DNA of 64,000 nucleotides from Pseudolabrys sp. (lineage in GTDB: Bacteria > Pseudomonadota > Alphaproteobacteria > Rhizobiales > Xanthobacteraceae): positions 1 to 64,000 of the forward strand of contig JAFIGS010000007.1 of NCBI GenBank assembly GCA_017849615.1, given 5' to 3'. The number at the start of each line of letters is the position of its first letter. Position 1 is the first letter of the stretch. Made by a program: the position numbers and the translations under genes. The notes beneath the pieces are model-generated. The model did no database searches. It was not told the origin of the DNA and was given only the letters and a program-made list of their open reading frames with translations. Below are positions 16,741 through 27,027 of this stretch, in pieces.

Positions 16741-18708
16741 ATGGTCGCCCTGACCTTTCCCGACGGCGCGCGCCGCGACTATCCCGACAACATCACCGGC
16801 CTCGACATCGCCAAGGGCATCTCGCCCTCGCTGGCCAAGCGCACGGTCGCCATGGCGCTCGATGGCGTCGTCGGCGATCTCACCGACCCCATCGAAAAAG
16901 ACGCGCGCATCGAGTTCGTCTCGCGCGACGACCCGCGCGCGCTCGAACTGATCCGCCACGACGCCGCCCATGTGCTGGCCGAGGCGGTGCAGGAATTGTG
17001 GCCCGGCACGCAGGTGACCATCGGCCCGGTGATCGAGAACGGCTTCTATTACGACTTTGCGCGCAACGAGCCGTTCACGCCCGACGATCTGCCTGTCATC
17101 GAGAAGAAGATGAAGGAGATCATCGCCCGCGACAAACCCTTCACCAAGGAAATCTGGTCGCGCGAGCAGACCAAGAAGGTGTTCGCCGACAAGGGCGAGT
17201 ACTTCAAGGTCGAGCTGGTCGACGCCATTCCGGAAGACCAGTCGATCAAGATCTATAAACAGGGCGGCTGGTTCGACCTGTGCCGCGGCCCGCACATGAC
17301 CAGCGTCGGCAAGGTCGGCAATGCCTTCAAGCTGATGCGCGTGGCCGGCGCCTACTGGCGCGGCGATTCCAACAACCCGATGCTGTCGCGCATCTACGGC
17401 ACCGCCTTCGCCAAGCAGGAAGACCTCGACGCCTACCTCAAGCAGATGGAGGAAGCCGAGAAGCGCGACCACCGCAAGTTAGGGCGCGAGATGGACCTCT
17501 TCCACTTCCAGGAGGAAGGCCCCGGCACGGTGTTCTGGCACGCCAATGGCTGGACCATCTTCCAGGAAATCATCGCCTATATGCGCCGCCGCCTCAAAGG
17601 CGATTACGACGAAGTCAACGCGCCGCAGATGCTCGACAAGTCGCTGTGGGAGACCTCGGGTCACTGGCAGTGGTATCGCGAGAGCATGTTCGCCGCGCAG
17701 TCGGCCGGCGACGAGGCCGAAGACAAGCGCTGGTTCGCCATCAAGCCGATGAACTGCCCGGGCCACGTGCAGATCTACAAGCATGGCCTCAAGAGCTATC
17801 GCGAGCTGCCGATCCGCCTCGCCGAGTTCGGCATCGTGCATCGCTACGAAGCCTCCGGCGCGATGCACGGCCTCTTGCGTGTGCGGGCCTTCACGCAGGA
17901 CGACGCGCATATCTTCTGCACCGAGGATCAGCTTGCCGAGGAATGCCTCAAGATCAACGACCTGATCCTGTCGACCTATGCAGACTTCGGCTTCGAGGGC
18001 GATCTCGTCGTCAAGCTGTCCACGCGGCCGGAAAAGCGCGTCGGCACCGACGCGGCGTGGGATCATGCCGAAGGCGTGATGCAGAACGTTCTGCAACGCA
18101 TCGCCAAAGACAACAACCGCATCAAGACCGCGGTCAATCCCGGCGAAGGCGCGTTCTACGGGCCGAAGTTCGAATATGTGCTGCGCGACGCCATCGGCCG
18201 CGACTGGCAGTGCGGCACCACGCAGGTGGACTTCAACCTGCCGGAGCGCTTCGAGGCCTTCTACATCGCGCCGGACGGCTCCAAGCAGACGCCGGTGATG
18301 GTGCACCGCGCGATCTGCGGTTCGCTGGAGCGCTTCCTCGGCGTCGTGCTCGAACACTATGCCGGCCACCTGCCCTTGTGGCTGGCGCCGAAGCAGGCCG
18401 TGGTCTGCACCATCACGCAGGACGCGGACGCCTACGCCGCCGACGTGATGGCCGCGGCGCGCAAGGCCGGCCTGCGTGTCGACGCCGATCTGCGCAACGA
18501 GAAGATCAACTACAAGGTCCGCGAGCACTCGCTGGCCAAGGTCCCCGTGCTCCTTGTCGTCGGCAAGAAGGAAGCTGAAACGCGGCAGGTCTCGATCCGT
18601 CGCCTTGGCTCCGACAAGTCGCAGGTGATGTCGCTTGACGACGCGCTCAAGCTTCTCGCCGACGAGGCGTTGCCGCCGGATGTGAAGCGGGCGTTGTCGG
18701 CTGGCTGA
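16741..18708 (+). CDS. thrS: Threonyl-tRNA synthetase
   Basis: Charges tRNA-Thr in the cytosol. The 655 residues contain, in order, a TGS domain (1-60), the editing/SAD domain with H73 and H77 (HDAAH) and the FDLCRGPHM motif near residue 178, and a class II catalytic core. In the core, MNCPGH carries a zinc-binding cysteine and [15 protein letters not shown] is class II motif 2. The C-terminal anticodon-binding domain runs from about residue 555. The start at 16741 is preceded by AACAGGAGAATGCCC, a good ribosome site. A RNA hairpin at 18719-18737 follows the stop but lacks a T-tract. Confidence 0.98.
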   Translation: MVALTFPDGARRDYPDNITGLDIAKGISPSLAKRTVAMALDGVVGDLTDPIEKDARIEFVSRDDPRALELIRHDAAHVLAEAVQELWPGTQVTIGPVIENGFYYDFARNEPFTPDDLPVIEKKMKEIIARDKPFTKEIWSREQTKKVFADKGEYFKVELVDAIPEDQSIKIYKQGGWFDLCRGPHMTSVGKVGNAFKLMRVAGAYWRGDSNNPMLSRIYGTAFAKQEDLDAYLKQMEEAEKRDHRKLGREMDLFHFQEEGPGTVFWHANGWTIFQEIIAYMRRRLKGDYDEVNAPQMLDKSLWETSGHWQWYRESMFAAQSAGDEAEDKRWFAIKPMNCPGHVQIYKHGLKSYRELPIRLAEFGIVHRYEASGAMHGLLRVRAFTQDDAHIFCTEDQLAEECLKINDLILSTYADFGFEGDLVVKLSTRPEKRVGTDAAWDHAEGVMQNVLQRIAKDNNRIKTAVNPGEGAFYGPKFEYVLRDAIGRDWQCGTTQVDFNLPERFEAFYIAPDGSKQTPVMVHRAICGSLERFLGVVLEHYAGHLPLWLAPKQAVVCTITQDADAYAADVMAAARKAGLRVDADLRNEKINYKVREHSLAKVPVLLVVGKKEAETRQVSIRRLGSDKSQVMSLDDALKLLADEALPPDVKRALSAG

Positions 18709-18818
18709 CGTGAAGACGGCGGCGCTCAGCGCCGCCGCAGCGTCGCGATAAAGGCGGCAAGGTCACTCAAAATTACGTGAAATAAAAAGCGTCGTCACTA
18801 CCCGCGTATCGCGCTCGG

Positions 18819-19127
18819 CTACCTCCCTTGGCTCAGGATATAGGCCGCCAGATCCGCGGCCTCGCTGCGGCTGAGCGCCATGTCCGGCATTTTCGGATGC
18901 GGCAGCAGCAGAAAAAGCGCCAACCGCGACGGATCGAGGTCGGGCGTTCTGCCGATCGTCGAAAACGGCGGCGCCTGTCCGGTGACACTCTGCTGATCGG
19001 TGGCCACCACATGGCACGCCGCGCACCAGCGCCTTGCAAGAATCTCGCCCCTGTCCGCATCCGCAGCCCACGGCGGAGTCGCGAGAACGACAAGGAAGAG
19101 CAATGAGGCCGCTAAAGAGCGACGCAT
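18819..19127 (-). CDS. Small periplasmic c-type cytochrome
   Basis: 102 residues with a signal peptide (MRRSLAASLLFLVVLATPPWAAD) and one haem-binding motif CAACH at residues 35-39. The axial methionine is probably in HPKMPDMALS near residue 80, and the C-terminal helix SEAADLAAYILSQGR is the usual ending of class I cytochromes. It is therefore a mono-haem electron carrier of the periplasm. The open frame extends to 19301, but the signal peptide fixes the start at ATG 19127. It lies convergent with thrS and downstream of otsA on the same strand; the electron partners are unknown. Confidence 0.88.
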   Translation of the reverse strand: MRRSLAASLLFLVVLATPPWAADADRGEILARRWCAACHVVATDQQSVTGQAPPFSTIGRTPDLDPSRLALFLLLPHPKMPDMALSRSEAADLAAYILSQGR

Positions 19128-19204
19128 TGGAGGCCTTTCCAGGGTTTTCCCAAAAAAAGCTACCCTCGTCTGCCGCTGCCTGACATGACCTGGATCAACG
19201 TCGT

Positions 19205-20629
19205 CTAGGCGCTGGCGCTGCCGATACGCCTGGCCGCCGGACGCAAATCCGGCACGGCGGCTGCCGTGCCTTCGAGCAAACCAAGGAAGCGCTCCGCCCA
19301 CAACGTCAGGTCGCTGCGTGTCAGCGCGGCATAATTGGCCTGATGGCGCATGCGGCGCTCCTCGAGCGGCATGCTGAGCGCGCGGTTGATGGCGATGGCG
19401 ACGCCCTCGGAATCATAAGGATTGACCAGCAGCGCCGCGCCGCATTCGCGGGCCGCGCCGGCGAAGCGCGACAGCACCAGCACACCCGGATCCTCCGGGT
19501 CCTGCGCGACCACGAATTCCTTGGCGACGAGGTTCATGCCGTCGCGCAGCGGCGTGACGAGACCGACGCGCGCATGGCGATAGAACCCGGCCAGCGAACT
19601 GCGGCTGTAGGCCTTGTTGACGTAGCGCAGCGGCGTCCACGACGCCTCGCCGAAGGTGCCGTTGATGCGGCCGACAGTTTCGCCGACCAGCCGGCCGATG
19701 TCCGCATACTCACGGATGTCGGTTCGGCTGCGCGGCGTGATCTGCAGATAGGTCACCAGCCCGCGCCAGTCCGGAAAATTGGCGAGGAAGCGCTCGAAGG
19801 CATTGAGCCGCTCGGGAATGCCTTTGCTGTAATCGAGACGATCGACGCCGATGATCAGCGCGCGTCCGGACATGCTGGCGACGACTTCGTTGACGTAAGG
19901 CGAGTTGACGGCGCGCCGCGCCAGCCGCGCGAAGGCGTCGGTCTCGACGCCCACCGGGAAAATGCCGACGCGCACCACGCGACCTTCGTAGTAGAAGCCA
20001 TCGTCGCCGGCACGCTTGAGCCCGACTTCATTGGCGAGATAACGCGAGAAGTTATTGGCGTCGTTCTCGGTCTGGAAGCCGACGAGATCATAGTGGCACA
20101 GCGCCGGGATCAGGCGCTCGTGGTTCGGCAGTCCGGTGAGGATTTCCGGCGGTGGACAGGGAATGTGGAGAAAGAAGCCTATGCGGTTCTTGTGGCCGCG
20201 CTCGCGCAGCATCTGCGCCAGCGGCATCAGATGATAGTCGTGCACCCAGATGACATCGTCGGGCCGCAGCACCTGCTCCAGGCTCTCGACGAAATACTGG
20301 TTGACGCGGAAATAACCGCCCAGATCGCGGCGGGTGAATTCGGCGAGGTCCAGCCGGTAATGCAGGATCGGCCACAGCACGCGGTTGGCGAAGCCGTTGT
20401 AGAATTCCTCGTAGTCGTCCTTGAGCAGATCGATGGTGATATAGGAGACCTTGTCGTGCTCGACGGACTTGGGGGCGCTCGCCCTGTCCTCCGCGACCTT
20501 GCCGCTCCATCCGAACCAGATGCCGCCGCGCTTTTTCAGCGCCGGCCGAATGGAAACCTCGAGGCCGCCCGCACGGGCGCTACCGTCGGGTATCCCCACA
20601 CGATTGGATACGACCACAAGTCGCGACAA
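19205..20629 (-). CDS. otsA: Trehalose-6-phosphate synthase
   Basis: A GT20 glycosyltransferase making trehalose-6-phosphate from UDP-glucose and glucose-6-phosphate. At 474 residues it is the normal bacterial OtsA length. Typical blocks include the N-terminal [12 protein letters not shown], the glucose-6-phosphate region [33 protein letters not shown], and the C-terminal donor-binding region [15 protein letters not shown]. It follows otsB on the same strand with 115 bases between, together forming the two-step OtsBA pathway for the osmo- and desiccation protectant trehalose. Confidence 0.96.
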   Translation of the reverse strand: MSRLVVVSNRVGIPDGSARAGGLEVSIRPALKKRGGIWFGWSGKVAEDRASAPKSVEHDKVSYITIDLLKDDYEEFYNGFANRVLWPILHYRLDLAEFTRRDLGGYFRVNQYFVESLEQVLRPDDVIWVHDYHLMPLAQMLRERGHKNRIGFFLHIPCPPPEILTGLPNHERLIPALCHYDLVGFQTENDANNFSRYLANEVGLKRAGDDGFYYEGRVVRVGIFPVGVETDAFARLARRAVNSPYVNEVVASMSGRALIIGVDRLDYSKGIPERLNAFERFLANFPDWRGLVTYLQITPRSRTDIREYADIGRLVGETVGRINGTFGEASWTPLRYVNKAYSRSSLAGFYRHARVGLVTPLRDGMNLVAKEFVVAQDPEDPGVLVLSRFAGAARECGAALLVNPYDSEGVAIAINRALSMPLEERRMRHQANYAALTRSDLTLWAERFLGLLEGTAAAVPDLRPAARRIGSASA

Positions 20630-20744
20630 AGCGGATGTTCTCCCAGATCAGCGGCGTCCCCCACGCGCTCGGGAAGTTTATGCGAATTTTATTTCTCGGG
20701 TAACGCCAAATGATTGATCGATAACGTTTTCACCTCCGGAAAGT

Positions 20745-21497
20745 TCAATGTGTCGCAGCCAGCAGGGCCAAAGCCTGCCTTACTTCGGAAGGGTCTGAAA
20801 AGATGCCGCTCAGCCCCTCGAAGTCGCGACCGACGGAAAAACTTTTCCCGCCGAGGCCCGGAATGGCCGAAAAGGCCGCCTCGTCGGTCACGTCGTCGCC
20901 GACAAAAACCGGCACGCGGCCGGCAAACGGCTCGTGGGCCATCAACCGGCGTATGCCGGCACCCTTGTCGACTCCCGGCCGCTTGACCTCGATCATCATC
21001 TTGCCAGGCAGCATTTCGGTGTCTTCGCCCGGAAAAGCGGCGCGGGTCTCGGCAACGTGCGCCTGCAGCCGCGCTTCGTGCTCCGGCGCGCGCCGGTAAT
21101 GCAGGGCCACCGAGTATCCCTTGTCCTCGTATTCGACGCCGGTCGCCGGATCGACCGCGGCGATCAGGCGCTCGCGCAGCGCGCCGGGCAAATCGGCGAC
21201 AGTCACGGCTGGCTCGCCGCCGCGCAACCGCATCTCGGCGCCATGGCCGCCAACGGCGGGCAACGTGAGCGGCGCGAACAGTCGGTCAAGATCGCGGATC
21301 GGGCGCCCGCTCACCAGCGCCAGCGCGCCGCCGGTCAAATTCAATAGCCGGTCCAGGGATTGCCTGAGCGCGTCAGGTATATCGACGTCAAACGGCGCGG
21401 GACCGATGTCGATCAACGTGCCGTCGACATCGAAAAGAAACGCCACGTCATGGAGATCGAGCGCGGTGAAGGCCTGGAGCGCCGAAGCTTTACTCAC
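20745..21497 (-). CDS. otsB: Trehalose-6-phosphate phosphatase
   Basis: A HAD-superfamily phosphatase releasing trehalose from trehalose-6-phosphate. The 250 residues include HAD motif I FLFDVDGTLIDI (nucleophile Asp near residue 24), motif II ALVSGRPIRDL, a lysine in KMMIEVKRPGVDKG, and motif IV VFVGDDVTDEAAF. I chose GTG 21497 as start because GGAGG lies about 10 bases upstream and the 70 codons of open frame before it are Arg-rich nonsense. It is upstream of otsA on the same strand, so one transcript is likely. Confidence 0.93.
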   Translation of the reverse strand: MSKASALQAFTALDLHDVAFLFDVDGTLIDIGPAPFDVDIPDALRQSLDRLLNLTGGALALVSGRPIRDLDRLFAPLTLPAVGGHGAEMRLRGGEPAVTVADLPGALRERLIAAVDPATGVEYEDKGYSVALHYRRAPEHEARLQAHVAETRAAFPGEDTEMLPGKMMIEVKRPGVDKGAGIRRLMAHEPFAGRVPVFVGDDVTDEAAFSAIPGLGGKSFSVGRDFEGLSGIFSDPSEVRQALALLAATH

Positions 21498-21529
21498 AAC
21501 GTTTCCGCCTCCGCTCGCAGCGCGCTTGC

Positions 21530-22582
21530 CTATCGCGCCAGCACCTCGACATCGCCGTCCACGCCCGGCACCACGGTGAATTCGCGCTCGAAGACGGTGC
21601 CGTCGTTGCGCGCGATGGCGCGATACTCGCCTTCGGCCAGAACCACGCGGGGGAAGGCGCCGATCGATTCCTTGATGACGTCGCCGCCCGGCGTCAGCAC
21701 CGACCACGCGGTGTTGGCCAACGCCTCGCCGCCTTTTTCGTTCACCAGCTTGAGCGTGATAATGGCGGCGCGATGGTTGACCACGACGTCGGTGAGTTTG
21801 CCGGCCTGCACGCGGATGTCGGAGCGCACCACCGAATTGGCGTCGCCGTAGTTCGACACGATGTAATAGGTGCCCTCAGGCACGACGACGACCGCGCCGC
21901 TGGCGACATGCTCGGCGATCGGCCTGCGGTCGCCGGGCTCGAACTGGCTGCCCTTGAATACGTCAAACGAAATCTGCGCCGAGGGAATGCGCGCGTCGCC
22001 GACACGGCCTTCGATGCGCAGCCCGCCGGCAGGCAGATCGAATTCTTCGCGCACGGTCGCACCGCGCAAGGTCACCGGCTTCACCGCATTGGCAAGACCG
22101 AAGCCGACATGGACGATGTAGTTGCCGGCGGGCAGCACGATGGTCGGCGAGGCCGACTTGTCCTCGCGGATCATGCGATAGCCGCCGCTCTTCTCGGTCT
22201 TGGCGGCGTAAACGCGCCAGGTCAGCCCTCCATTGATGGGGCTCGACTGGGCGCCGAACCGGGCCGTCAGCGACAGGGCTACCTGCCCGGCCGGCACCAT
22301 GGGCGCGGCGCCTTGCGGAATGCCGACGGGAGCCTGCGTGGCCGGGCCGAGCGCGCCGCCACCAAATCCATCGCCGCCTCGCGCCGGCGGCGGCGAGAAG
22401 GCGCCCAGCGAGGGCGTTGTGGAAAACAGCGAGCTGGAGCCGCCGGCCTGCGCCAACGCTGCCTGCGGGCCGGCCGGGCCGAATGCGGCCTGAAGGACGA
22501 CGAACGCGAGCAGAGCCCCGCTCCGAAGCGAGGAAAGCCACGAATTCGCGACAGGATTGGCCGTTGGGTGCGCAGCGGTCAT
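21530..22582 (-). CDS. Exported protein of unknown function with repeated beta-sandwich segments
   Basis: 350 residues with a hydrophobic N-terminal export signal (about 20-46, ending AALAQA) and a Gly/Pro/Ser-rich linker to residue 95. The rest contains repeated units of roughly 80 residues with a recurring pattern of the type LPAGNYIVHVGFG, VPEGTYYIVSNYG, LAEGEYRAIARND. Each ends a carboxypeptidase-regulatory-like or PEGA-like beta-sandwich. These suggest a periplasmic or cell-surface carbohydrate/protein-binding scaffold. It is 32 bases upstream of otsB on the same strand and may be cotranscribed with the trehalose genes. I do not know a named family. Confidence 0.7.
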   Translation of the reverse strand: MTAAHPTANPVANSWLSSLRSGALLAFVVLQAAFGPAGPQAALAQAGGSSSLFSTTPSLGAFSPPPARGGDGFGGGALGPATQAPVGIPQGAAPMVPAGQVALSLTARFGAQSSPINGGLTWRVYAAKTEKSGGYRMIREDKSASPTIVLPAGNYIVHVGFGLANAVKPVTLRGATVREEFDLPAGGLRIEGRVGDARIPSAQISFDVFKGSQFEPGDRRPIAEHVASGAVVVVPEGTYYIVSNYGDANSVVRSDIRVQAGKLTDVVVNHRAAIITLKLVNEKGGEALANTAWSVLTPGGDVIKESIGAFPRVVLAEGEYRAIARNDGTVFEREFTVVPGVDGDVEVLAR

Positions 22583-22636
22583 ACCGGTTCGCTTTTCGGC
22601 CGAAATCGAGGCGAATTCAAGCCAATCCAGACAGCA

Positions 22637-22670
22637 GAACGAGCAGCCAGCGGGGGTTGGCTGCTCGTTC
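22637..22670 (-). terminator. Perfect 13-bp hairpin between the receptor and the exported-protein gene
   Basis: Arms at 22637-22649 and 22658-22670 (gaacgagcagcca and its exact complement) enclose an 8-base loop. It lies 50 bases past the stop of the chemoreceptor on the minus strand. There is no T-tract, so it is a terminator-like or mRNA 3'-end-protecting stem rather than a textbook intrinsic terminator. Confidence 0.55.
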
Positions 22671-22720
22671 AGACTGCCCGGGCTCTGGAGCGAAAACCCG
22701 GGATCGCCACCTCTCTTGAA

Positions 22721-24424
22721 CTAAAACTCTTTCCAGTCCTGTCCGACCGCAGTCGCCAGCGAAGCCTGCATCTCGCGGGCCGGAGCGGCGGCCGGCTTGG
22801 AAACCAGCTTCGGCGCGGGCCTTGCCGGCGCCGCCTCGACCGGCTCGGCGCGCGCGGCGGACGGCCTGAACGCGTCGCCGCCGGCGATCTGGAACACCGA
22901 CACCTGTTCGTCCATCGCCTTGGCCTGATACTCGAGCGTTTTGGCGGTCGCAGCGTTCTCCTCGACCAGGGCCGAGTTCTGCTGCGTCACTTCGTCCATC
23001 TGCGTCAGCGCCTTGTTGATCTGATCGATGCCGGTCGCCTGCTCGGACGAGGCATTCGCGATCTCGGAGACAACAACCGCGACCTTCCTGATCGACTCGA
23101 CGATCTCCGTGAGGGACTCGCCGGCCTTGTTGACGAGGTCGACGCCGTCGCGCACCTGGCCGTTCGAGCTGGTGATGAGGTCCTTGATGTCTTTTGCCGC
23201 CTGTGACGAGCGCTGTGCGAGACTGCGCACTTCGGAGGCCACCACTGCGAAGCCCCGCCCTGCCTCGCCGGCGCGGGCAGCTTCGACCGCCGCGTTGAGC
23301 GCCAGCAGGTTGGTCTGCCGCGCGATCTCGTCGATGACACCGATGATGTCGGAAATCTTGCGCGAAGAATCCTCGATCTTGGCCATCGCATCGACCGCCT
23401 TGGCGACAACCTGACCGCCACGGTCGGCAACTTCGCGCGTGGTCGCGGCATCCTGATTGGCGAGCTGCGCATTCTCGGCGTTGCGGCGCACGGTGGCGGC
23501 GAGCTCCTCCATCGCCGCCGAGGTCTCTTCGAGGCTCGCGGCCTGCTCTTCCGTCCGCTGCGACAGGTCGGTGGTCGAGACCGCGATCTCCGCCGAGGCG
23601 TTGGTCACTTCGCGGCCGGAGACTTTGATCTCCGCGATGGTGCGCGAGACCTTGCTCGCCATGATTTCCACCGCCTTGGCGATCTGGCCGACCTCGTCCT
23701 TCTGATGGACCCACGGCAGGCTCACAACGAAATTGCCGTCCGCGAGTTTAGTCAACTGCGCGATCATGCCCGAAATCGGTTTGACGATGCCGATCTGAAC
23801 GAGGGCGAAGGCGATCAGGAGGACGATCGCCATGGCGCCGCCGATGGAGCCGTAGGTGACCATAATCGTGTGCTCCACCATTGCTGCGGCATCAGCGGAT
23901 GATTTTTCAGCGCCCTTCACCAGACCGTCGACGATACTCGCCATTTGCACGACGAGGGCAGCCATACGCGGGGCGATCTTGGCGTTGGCGGCAGAGGCCT
24001 CCGCGTTCTTGTTGGCCAGGCCGAGCTGCTCAACAATCTCGTACTCGGCTCGCATGCCGTCGAACGTCTTCTGCGCGTCGGCAATCTGCTGCGAAAACGC
24101 CGGCGACTTGGCCTTCGCCGTCTCGGTAAAGTTCATGAATCTCTTGGTCGCTTCCCTCTTCGCCTGCACAGCCTCCTGCATTTGCGGCATTTCGGTTTCC
24201 GCGATGACCCTCCAGGTCGCGGACTGGAACGCCTCGAGCGCACGATTGGCGCGCGCGCCGCTAATGGCCGCGACTTCATCGTGAGTCAGGATGTCGTTGT
24301 AGGTATTCTGGATTTCCTTCATCTGGCTCGCCGCGAACCATACAGCGACCCCGACAACCGCGCCGAGGAGCAGAAAGCAGGCGAATATCTTGTAGACGAT
24401 CTTGATATCGGAAAACCTGATCAT
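22721..24424 (-). CDS. Methyl-accepting chemotaxis protein
   Basis: A 567-residue transmembrane receptor. TM1 is at about 11-31, a four-helix-bundle type periplasmic sensor lies between about 32 and 193, and TM2 is at about 194-215. HAMP follows, then the long cytoplasmic coiled-coil hairpin, whose tip carries the invariant [21 protein letters not shown]. It signals to CheA through CheW. A Pro/Ala linker leads to a C-terminal DWKEF, the W-x-x-F docking peptide for CheR/CheB adaptation enzymes, so this receptor can probably aid methylation of neighbours. CheW lies immediately upstream on the same strand. The ligand is unknown. Confidence 0.95.
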   Translation of the reverse strand: MIRFSDIKIVYKIFACFLLLGAVVGVAVWFAASQMKEIQNTYNDILTHDEVAAISGARANRALEAFQSATWRVIAETEMPQMQEAVQAKREATKRFMNFTETAKAKSPAFSQQIADAQKTFDGMRAEYEIVEQLGLANKNAEASAANAKIAPRMAALVVQMASIVDGLVKGAEKSSADAAAMVEHTIMVTYGSIGGAMAIVLLIAFALVQIGIVKPISGMIAQLTKLADGNFVVSLPWVHQKDEVGQIAKAVEIMASKVSRTIAEIKVSGREVTNASAEIAVSTTDLSQRTEEQAASLEETSAAMEELAATVRRNAENAQLANQDAATTREVADRGGQVVAKAVDAMAKIEDSSRKISDIIGVIDEIARQTNLLALNAAVEAARAGEAGRGFAVVASEVRSLAQRSSQAAKDIKDLITSSNGQVRDGVDLVNKAGESLTEIVESIRKVAVVVSEIANASSEQATGIDQINKALTQMDEVTQQNSALVEENAATAKTLEYQAKAMDEQVSVFQIAGGDAFRPSAARAEPVEAAPARPAPKLVSKPAAAPAREMQASLATAVGQDWKEF

Positions 24425-24484
24425 GATGGACCTGTTTTGGTTGGTGCGAACGCGCAGAGGAAACCGAAGCGGCGACGATTGCCG

Positions 24485-25018
24485 TCAGGAGTTACAGTCT
24501 TCAACTGAAAGCAGGTTCGGCAGATCGATCAGCGCGATCATGACGCTGTCGTGACTGACGATGCCGGACAGAAAGTCGATCTGCGGGCCGTTGCCGGTGC
24601 GTGGCACCTTCCGGATTTGCCCCGCGTCGACCGACACGATGTCGAGAACGCGGTCGCCGATCAGGCCGACCTGGCGGCCGTCGATCTGCACGATGATGAC
24701 GATGTGCAGCGGGGTCGTCTCGGTCAGCCCCTGCCCGAAGCGACACCGCAGATCGACGATCGGCACGATCGCACCGCGCAGATTGAGCACGCCGCGCACA
24801 TATTCCGGCTGCTTCGGCAAATGAGTGATGTCCGACCAACCCTTGATCTCGCGCACGGCCATGATGTCGACGCCGTACTGATCGTTGCCGATCGCGAAGC
24901 TGATGAACTGGATCTGCGCCGCGGCGCCTGCGGCGTCGGTCTCGGACTCAAAGGCGCGGGCGGCACTGCCGGATTCCGCCACCGCGGCGTCCGAAGAGGA
25001 TACCTGCATCATGGACAT
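24485..25018 (-). CDS. cheW: Chemotaxis coupling protein CheW
   Basis: A 177-residue cytosolic adaptor linking receptors to CheA. After a ~35-residue Ala/Ser-rich N-terminal extension it has the CheW beta-barrel: QFISFAIGNDQYGVDIMAVREI, the highly conserved YVRGVLNLRGAIVPIVDLR, and GLIGDRVLDIVSV. It is 60 bases upstream of the receptor and on the same strand, so the pair is probably one transcript. No cheA, cheB or cheR is present here, so this unit must plug into a chemotaxis core encoded elsewhere. Confidence 0.95.
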   Translation of the reverse strand: MSMMQVSSSDAAVAESGSAARAFESETDAAGAAAQIQFISFAIGNDQYGVDIMAVREIKGWSDITHLPKQPEYVRGVLNLRGAIVPIVDLRCRFGQGLTETTPLHIVIIVQIDGRQVGLIGDRVLDIVSVDAGQIRKVPRTGNGPQIDFLSGIVSHDSVMIALIDLPNLLSVEDCNS

Positions 25019-25599
25019 TCTGTCCCTGCTCTGTCTCAGCCATCGTCATCGGCGTTGCGTGCAAGCGATGCGACGAAGATCGCTTGTGATTCGTGATCGC
25101 GATTGCGACCACGAATGAGCGATAGCAGCCAGTTCTATTAAAATTGTTTATAGCTCATACGCGAACCAATAAATGCGCATTCAGCATGCGTGATTTAATA
25201 CGGTGGTTACGCCGAACTACACCCGCAGATGACGAAACGCATCTCAATACCATTGGTTCGCAAGCAAAGCCTCGCTCGACACGCGATCACGACTCACCTG
25301 CGCATCGAAATAAACACTTCGGCGGAGAGAGACAGCAGCGCGATACCGTGTCCGCATTCGACGGCGGCGACGGGACGGCTCCTCGCTCTGCGCAAGTGTG
25401 ATCGCGGACCGGCAAACGAAAGAGAGCGGCGTCTCTGGCTGCGGCATAGAAATCGGCGAGTTCTGCAGACTCAGCCAGCTCTGCTGCGCACGGCCTTGAG
25501 GTATCAGGTTGCGCCAGCGTCCGGTTATGACTATCTCCTAATCAGCCCCTTGCCGCGCCCGCACCCTCCCTTCCGCTCCCTGCACGCCGAAAGCGATCA
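25019..25599. other. Long intergenic region, no gene supported
   Basis: 581 bases between cheW (minus) and the nitroreductase (plus). The first ~200 bases are AT-richer than the surroundings (for example aaaattgtttatagctcatac at about 25140-25160) and should hold the cheW promoter. Short open frames exist on both strands but lack ribosome sites and family-like sequence. I see no repeat, tRNA or riboswitch. Confidence 0.5.
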
Positions 25600-26178
25600 A
25601 TGCCCGACGCCTTAGAACTCCTCAAAACCCGCCGTTCCGTGAAGCCGATCGAGATGACCGGGCCCGGCCCGTCGGCCGCCGACATCGAAACGCTCCTCAC
25701 CGTTGCCGCGCGCGTGCCGGACCACGGCAAGCTGGCGCCATGGCGCTTCATCATTTTCGCCGGCGATGCGCGGCTCGCCGCCGGCCAAAAGATCGCGGAA
25801 GCCTTCCGCGCCGGCCGTCCCGACGCGACGGCCGAGCAGATCGAATTCGAGCGTCAGCGCCTCGCCCGCGCGCCGCTCGTCGTCGCGGTGGTGAGCCGCG
25901 CCGCGCCGCATGTGAAAATTCCGGAATGGGAGCAGCAGATGTCCGCCGGCGCGGCCTGCATGAACCTGCTGACTGCCGCGCATGCCATGGGTTACGTCGG
26001 AAGCTGGCTCACCGAATGGTTTGCCTTCGACCGCGCAGTCCTTGGCGCGCTTGGGCTGGCCGAGCATGAGCGCATCGCCGGCTTTGTCTATATCGGCAAA
26101 CCGACGAAGGCGCCGGAAGACCGTGACCGGCCGAAGCTCGACAGCATCGTCACTTACTACCGCGGAGCAAGCGCCTGA
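25600..26178 (+). CDS. Nitroreductase-family flavoprotein
   Basis: 192 residues of the NADH-dependent FMN nitroreductase fold. The N-terminal LLKTRRSVKP is the FMN-phosphate binding start, VPDHGKLAPWRFIIF matches the conserved PDHGKLxPWR segment of the YdjA-like subgroup, and GSWLTEWFAFDR follows near residue 130. YdjA-type enzymes are minimal nitroreductases of unsettled physiological substrate. The stop codon TGA overlaps the ATG of the next gene (ATGA-type, shared base 26178), so translational coupling with the flavin reductase-like protein is very likely. Confidence 0.9.
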   Translation: MPDALELLKTRRSVKPIEMTGPGPSAADIETLLTVAARVPDHGKLAPWRFIIFAGDARLAAGQKIAEAFRAGRPDATAEQIEFERQRLARAPLVVAVVSRAAPHVKIPEWEQQMSAGAACMNLLTAAHAMGYVGSWLTEWFAFDRAVLGALGLAEHERIAGFVYIGKPTKAPEDRDRPKLDSIVTYYRGASA

Positions 26179-26786
26179 TGTTCTACGAACCGGAGAAGCG
26201 CGACCGCAATCTCCTGCCGCACGATCCGTTCAAGGCCATCGTCGCGCCGCGCCCGATCGGCTGGATCACGTCGATGAGCGCGAAGGGCGAGATCAATCTG
26301 GCGCCCTACTCTTTTTTCAACGGCGTGAACAGCCGGCCCAATCTGGTGATGTTCGCCAGCGAAGGGCACAAGGACTCCGTCGCCTTCATCGAGGAGACCG
26401 GCGAGTTCGTCTGCAATTTGGCGACCTACGATCTGCGCGTCCAGATGAACGAGACGTCGGCGCCGATGGCGCGCGGCGAGAACGAAATGATCCGCGCCGG
26501 GCTTGCGCCGGCGCCCTCGCGCATCGTCAAGCCGCCGCGCGTCGCCGCAAGCCCCTGCGCACTCGAGTGCAGGATGACTCAGATCGTCGCGCTGAAGGAC
26601 ATCACAGGCGCGCCGGCCGATTGCCATGTGGTGTTCGGCCAGGTCGTCGGCGTTCACATCGAGGACCGCTTTATCAAGAACGGCATTCTCGACACCGCCG
26701 CCATGCGCCCCATCGCGCGCTGTGGTTATGCCGGCGACTACGCCGTGGTCGACAGCCTTTTCTCCATGACGCGGCCGGATCGCTGA
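26178..26786 (+). CDS. Flavin reductase-like (FMN-binding split barrel) protein
   Basis: 202 residues of the flavin-reductase domain family. The motif HDPFKAIVAPRPIGWITSMS at the N-terminus, LAPYSFFNGVNSRPNLVMF, and the later CALECRM are typical of the DIM6/NTAB-like group, which binds FMN in a split barrel and reduces flavin or acts on small aromatic substrates. It overlaps the upstream nitroreductase gene by one base, so the two flavoproteins are almost certainly coexpressed and may act on the same substrate or cofactor pool. A GC-rich palindromic stretch lies 50 bases downstream. Confidence 0.88.
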   Translation: MFYEPEKRDRNLLPHDPFKAIVAPRPIGWITSMSAKGEINLAPYSFFNGVNSRPNLVMFASEGHKDSVAFIEETGEFVCNLATYDLRVQMNETSAPMARGENEMIRAGLAPAPSRIVKPPRVAASPCALECRMTQIVALKDITGAPADCHVVFGQVVGVHIEDRFIKNGILDTAAMRPIARCGYAGDYAVVDSLFSMTRPDR

Positions 26787-27027
26787 CGGCGTTTTCGCGG
26801 GCCCGAACCAAAACGGGTCCCCGGCATTGTTCCGGGCCCGCCTCTTAACCCTAAGGTAATCCCGCCGGCGCAGGCTCAAGGTGTCAACGTCTTGTCATGC
26901 GACTCTGGCCGACCTACCGGCAGTGGCGTTGCTTTGCGGCCGCGCATTCACCACATCCGGGTGAATGGCTTGTGTCACGGCCCATCCCGGACCGATCATA
27001 TGGCCCGGATCCAAGGAGTAAGTCTTG

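Noticed and set aside
16672-18528. Long minus-strand frames opposite thrS
   Set aside because: GC-rich antisense frames opposite a well-supported thrS gene; composition is His/Asp/Arg-rich shadow type.
18713-18740. Hairpin after thrS
   Set aside because: Good stem but no T-tract; could be an mRNA stabilising stem, not called a terminator.
25144-25401. 85-codon plus-strand frame in the region upstream of the nitroreductase
   Set aside because: Irregular composition, no ribosome site, no recognisable domain.
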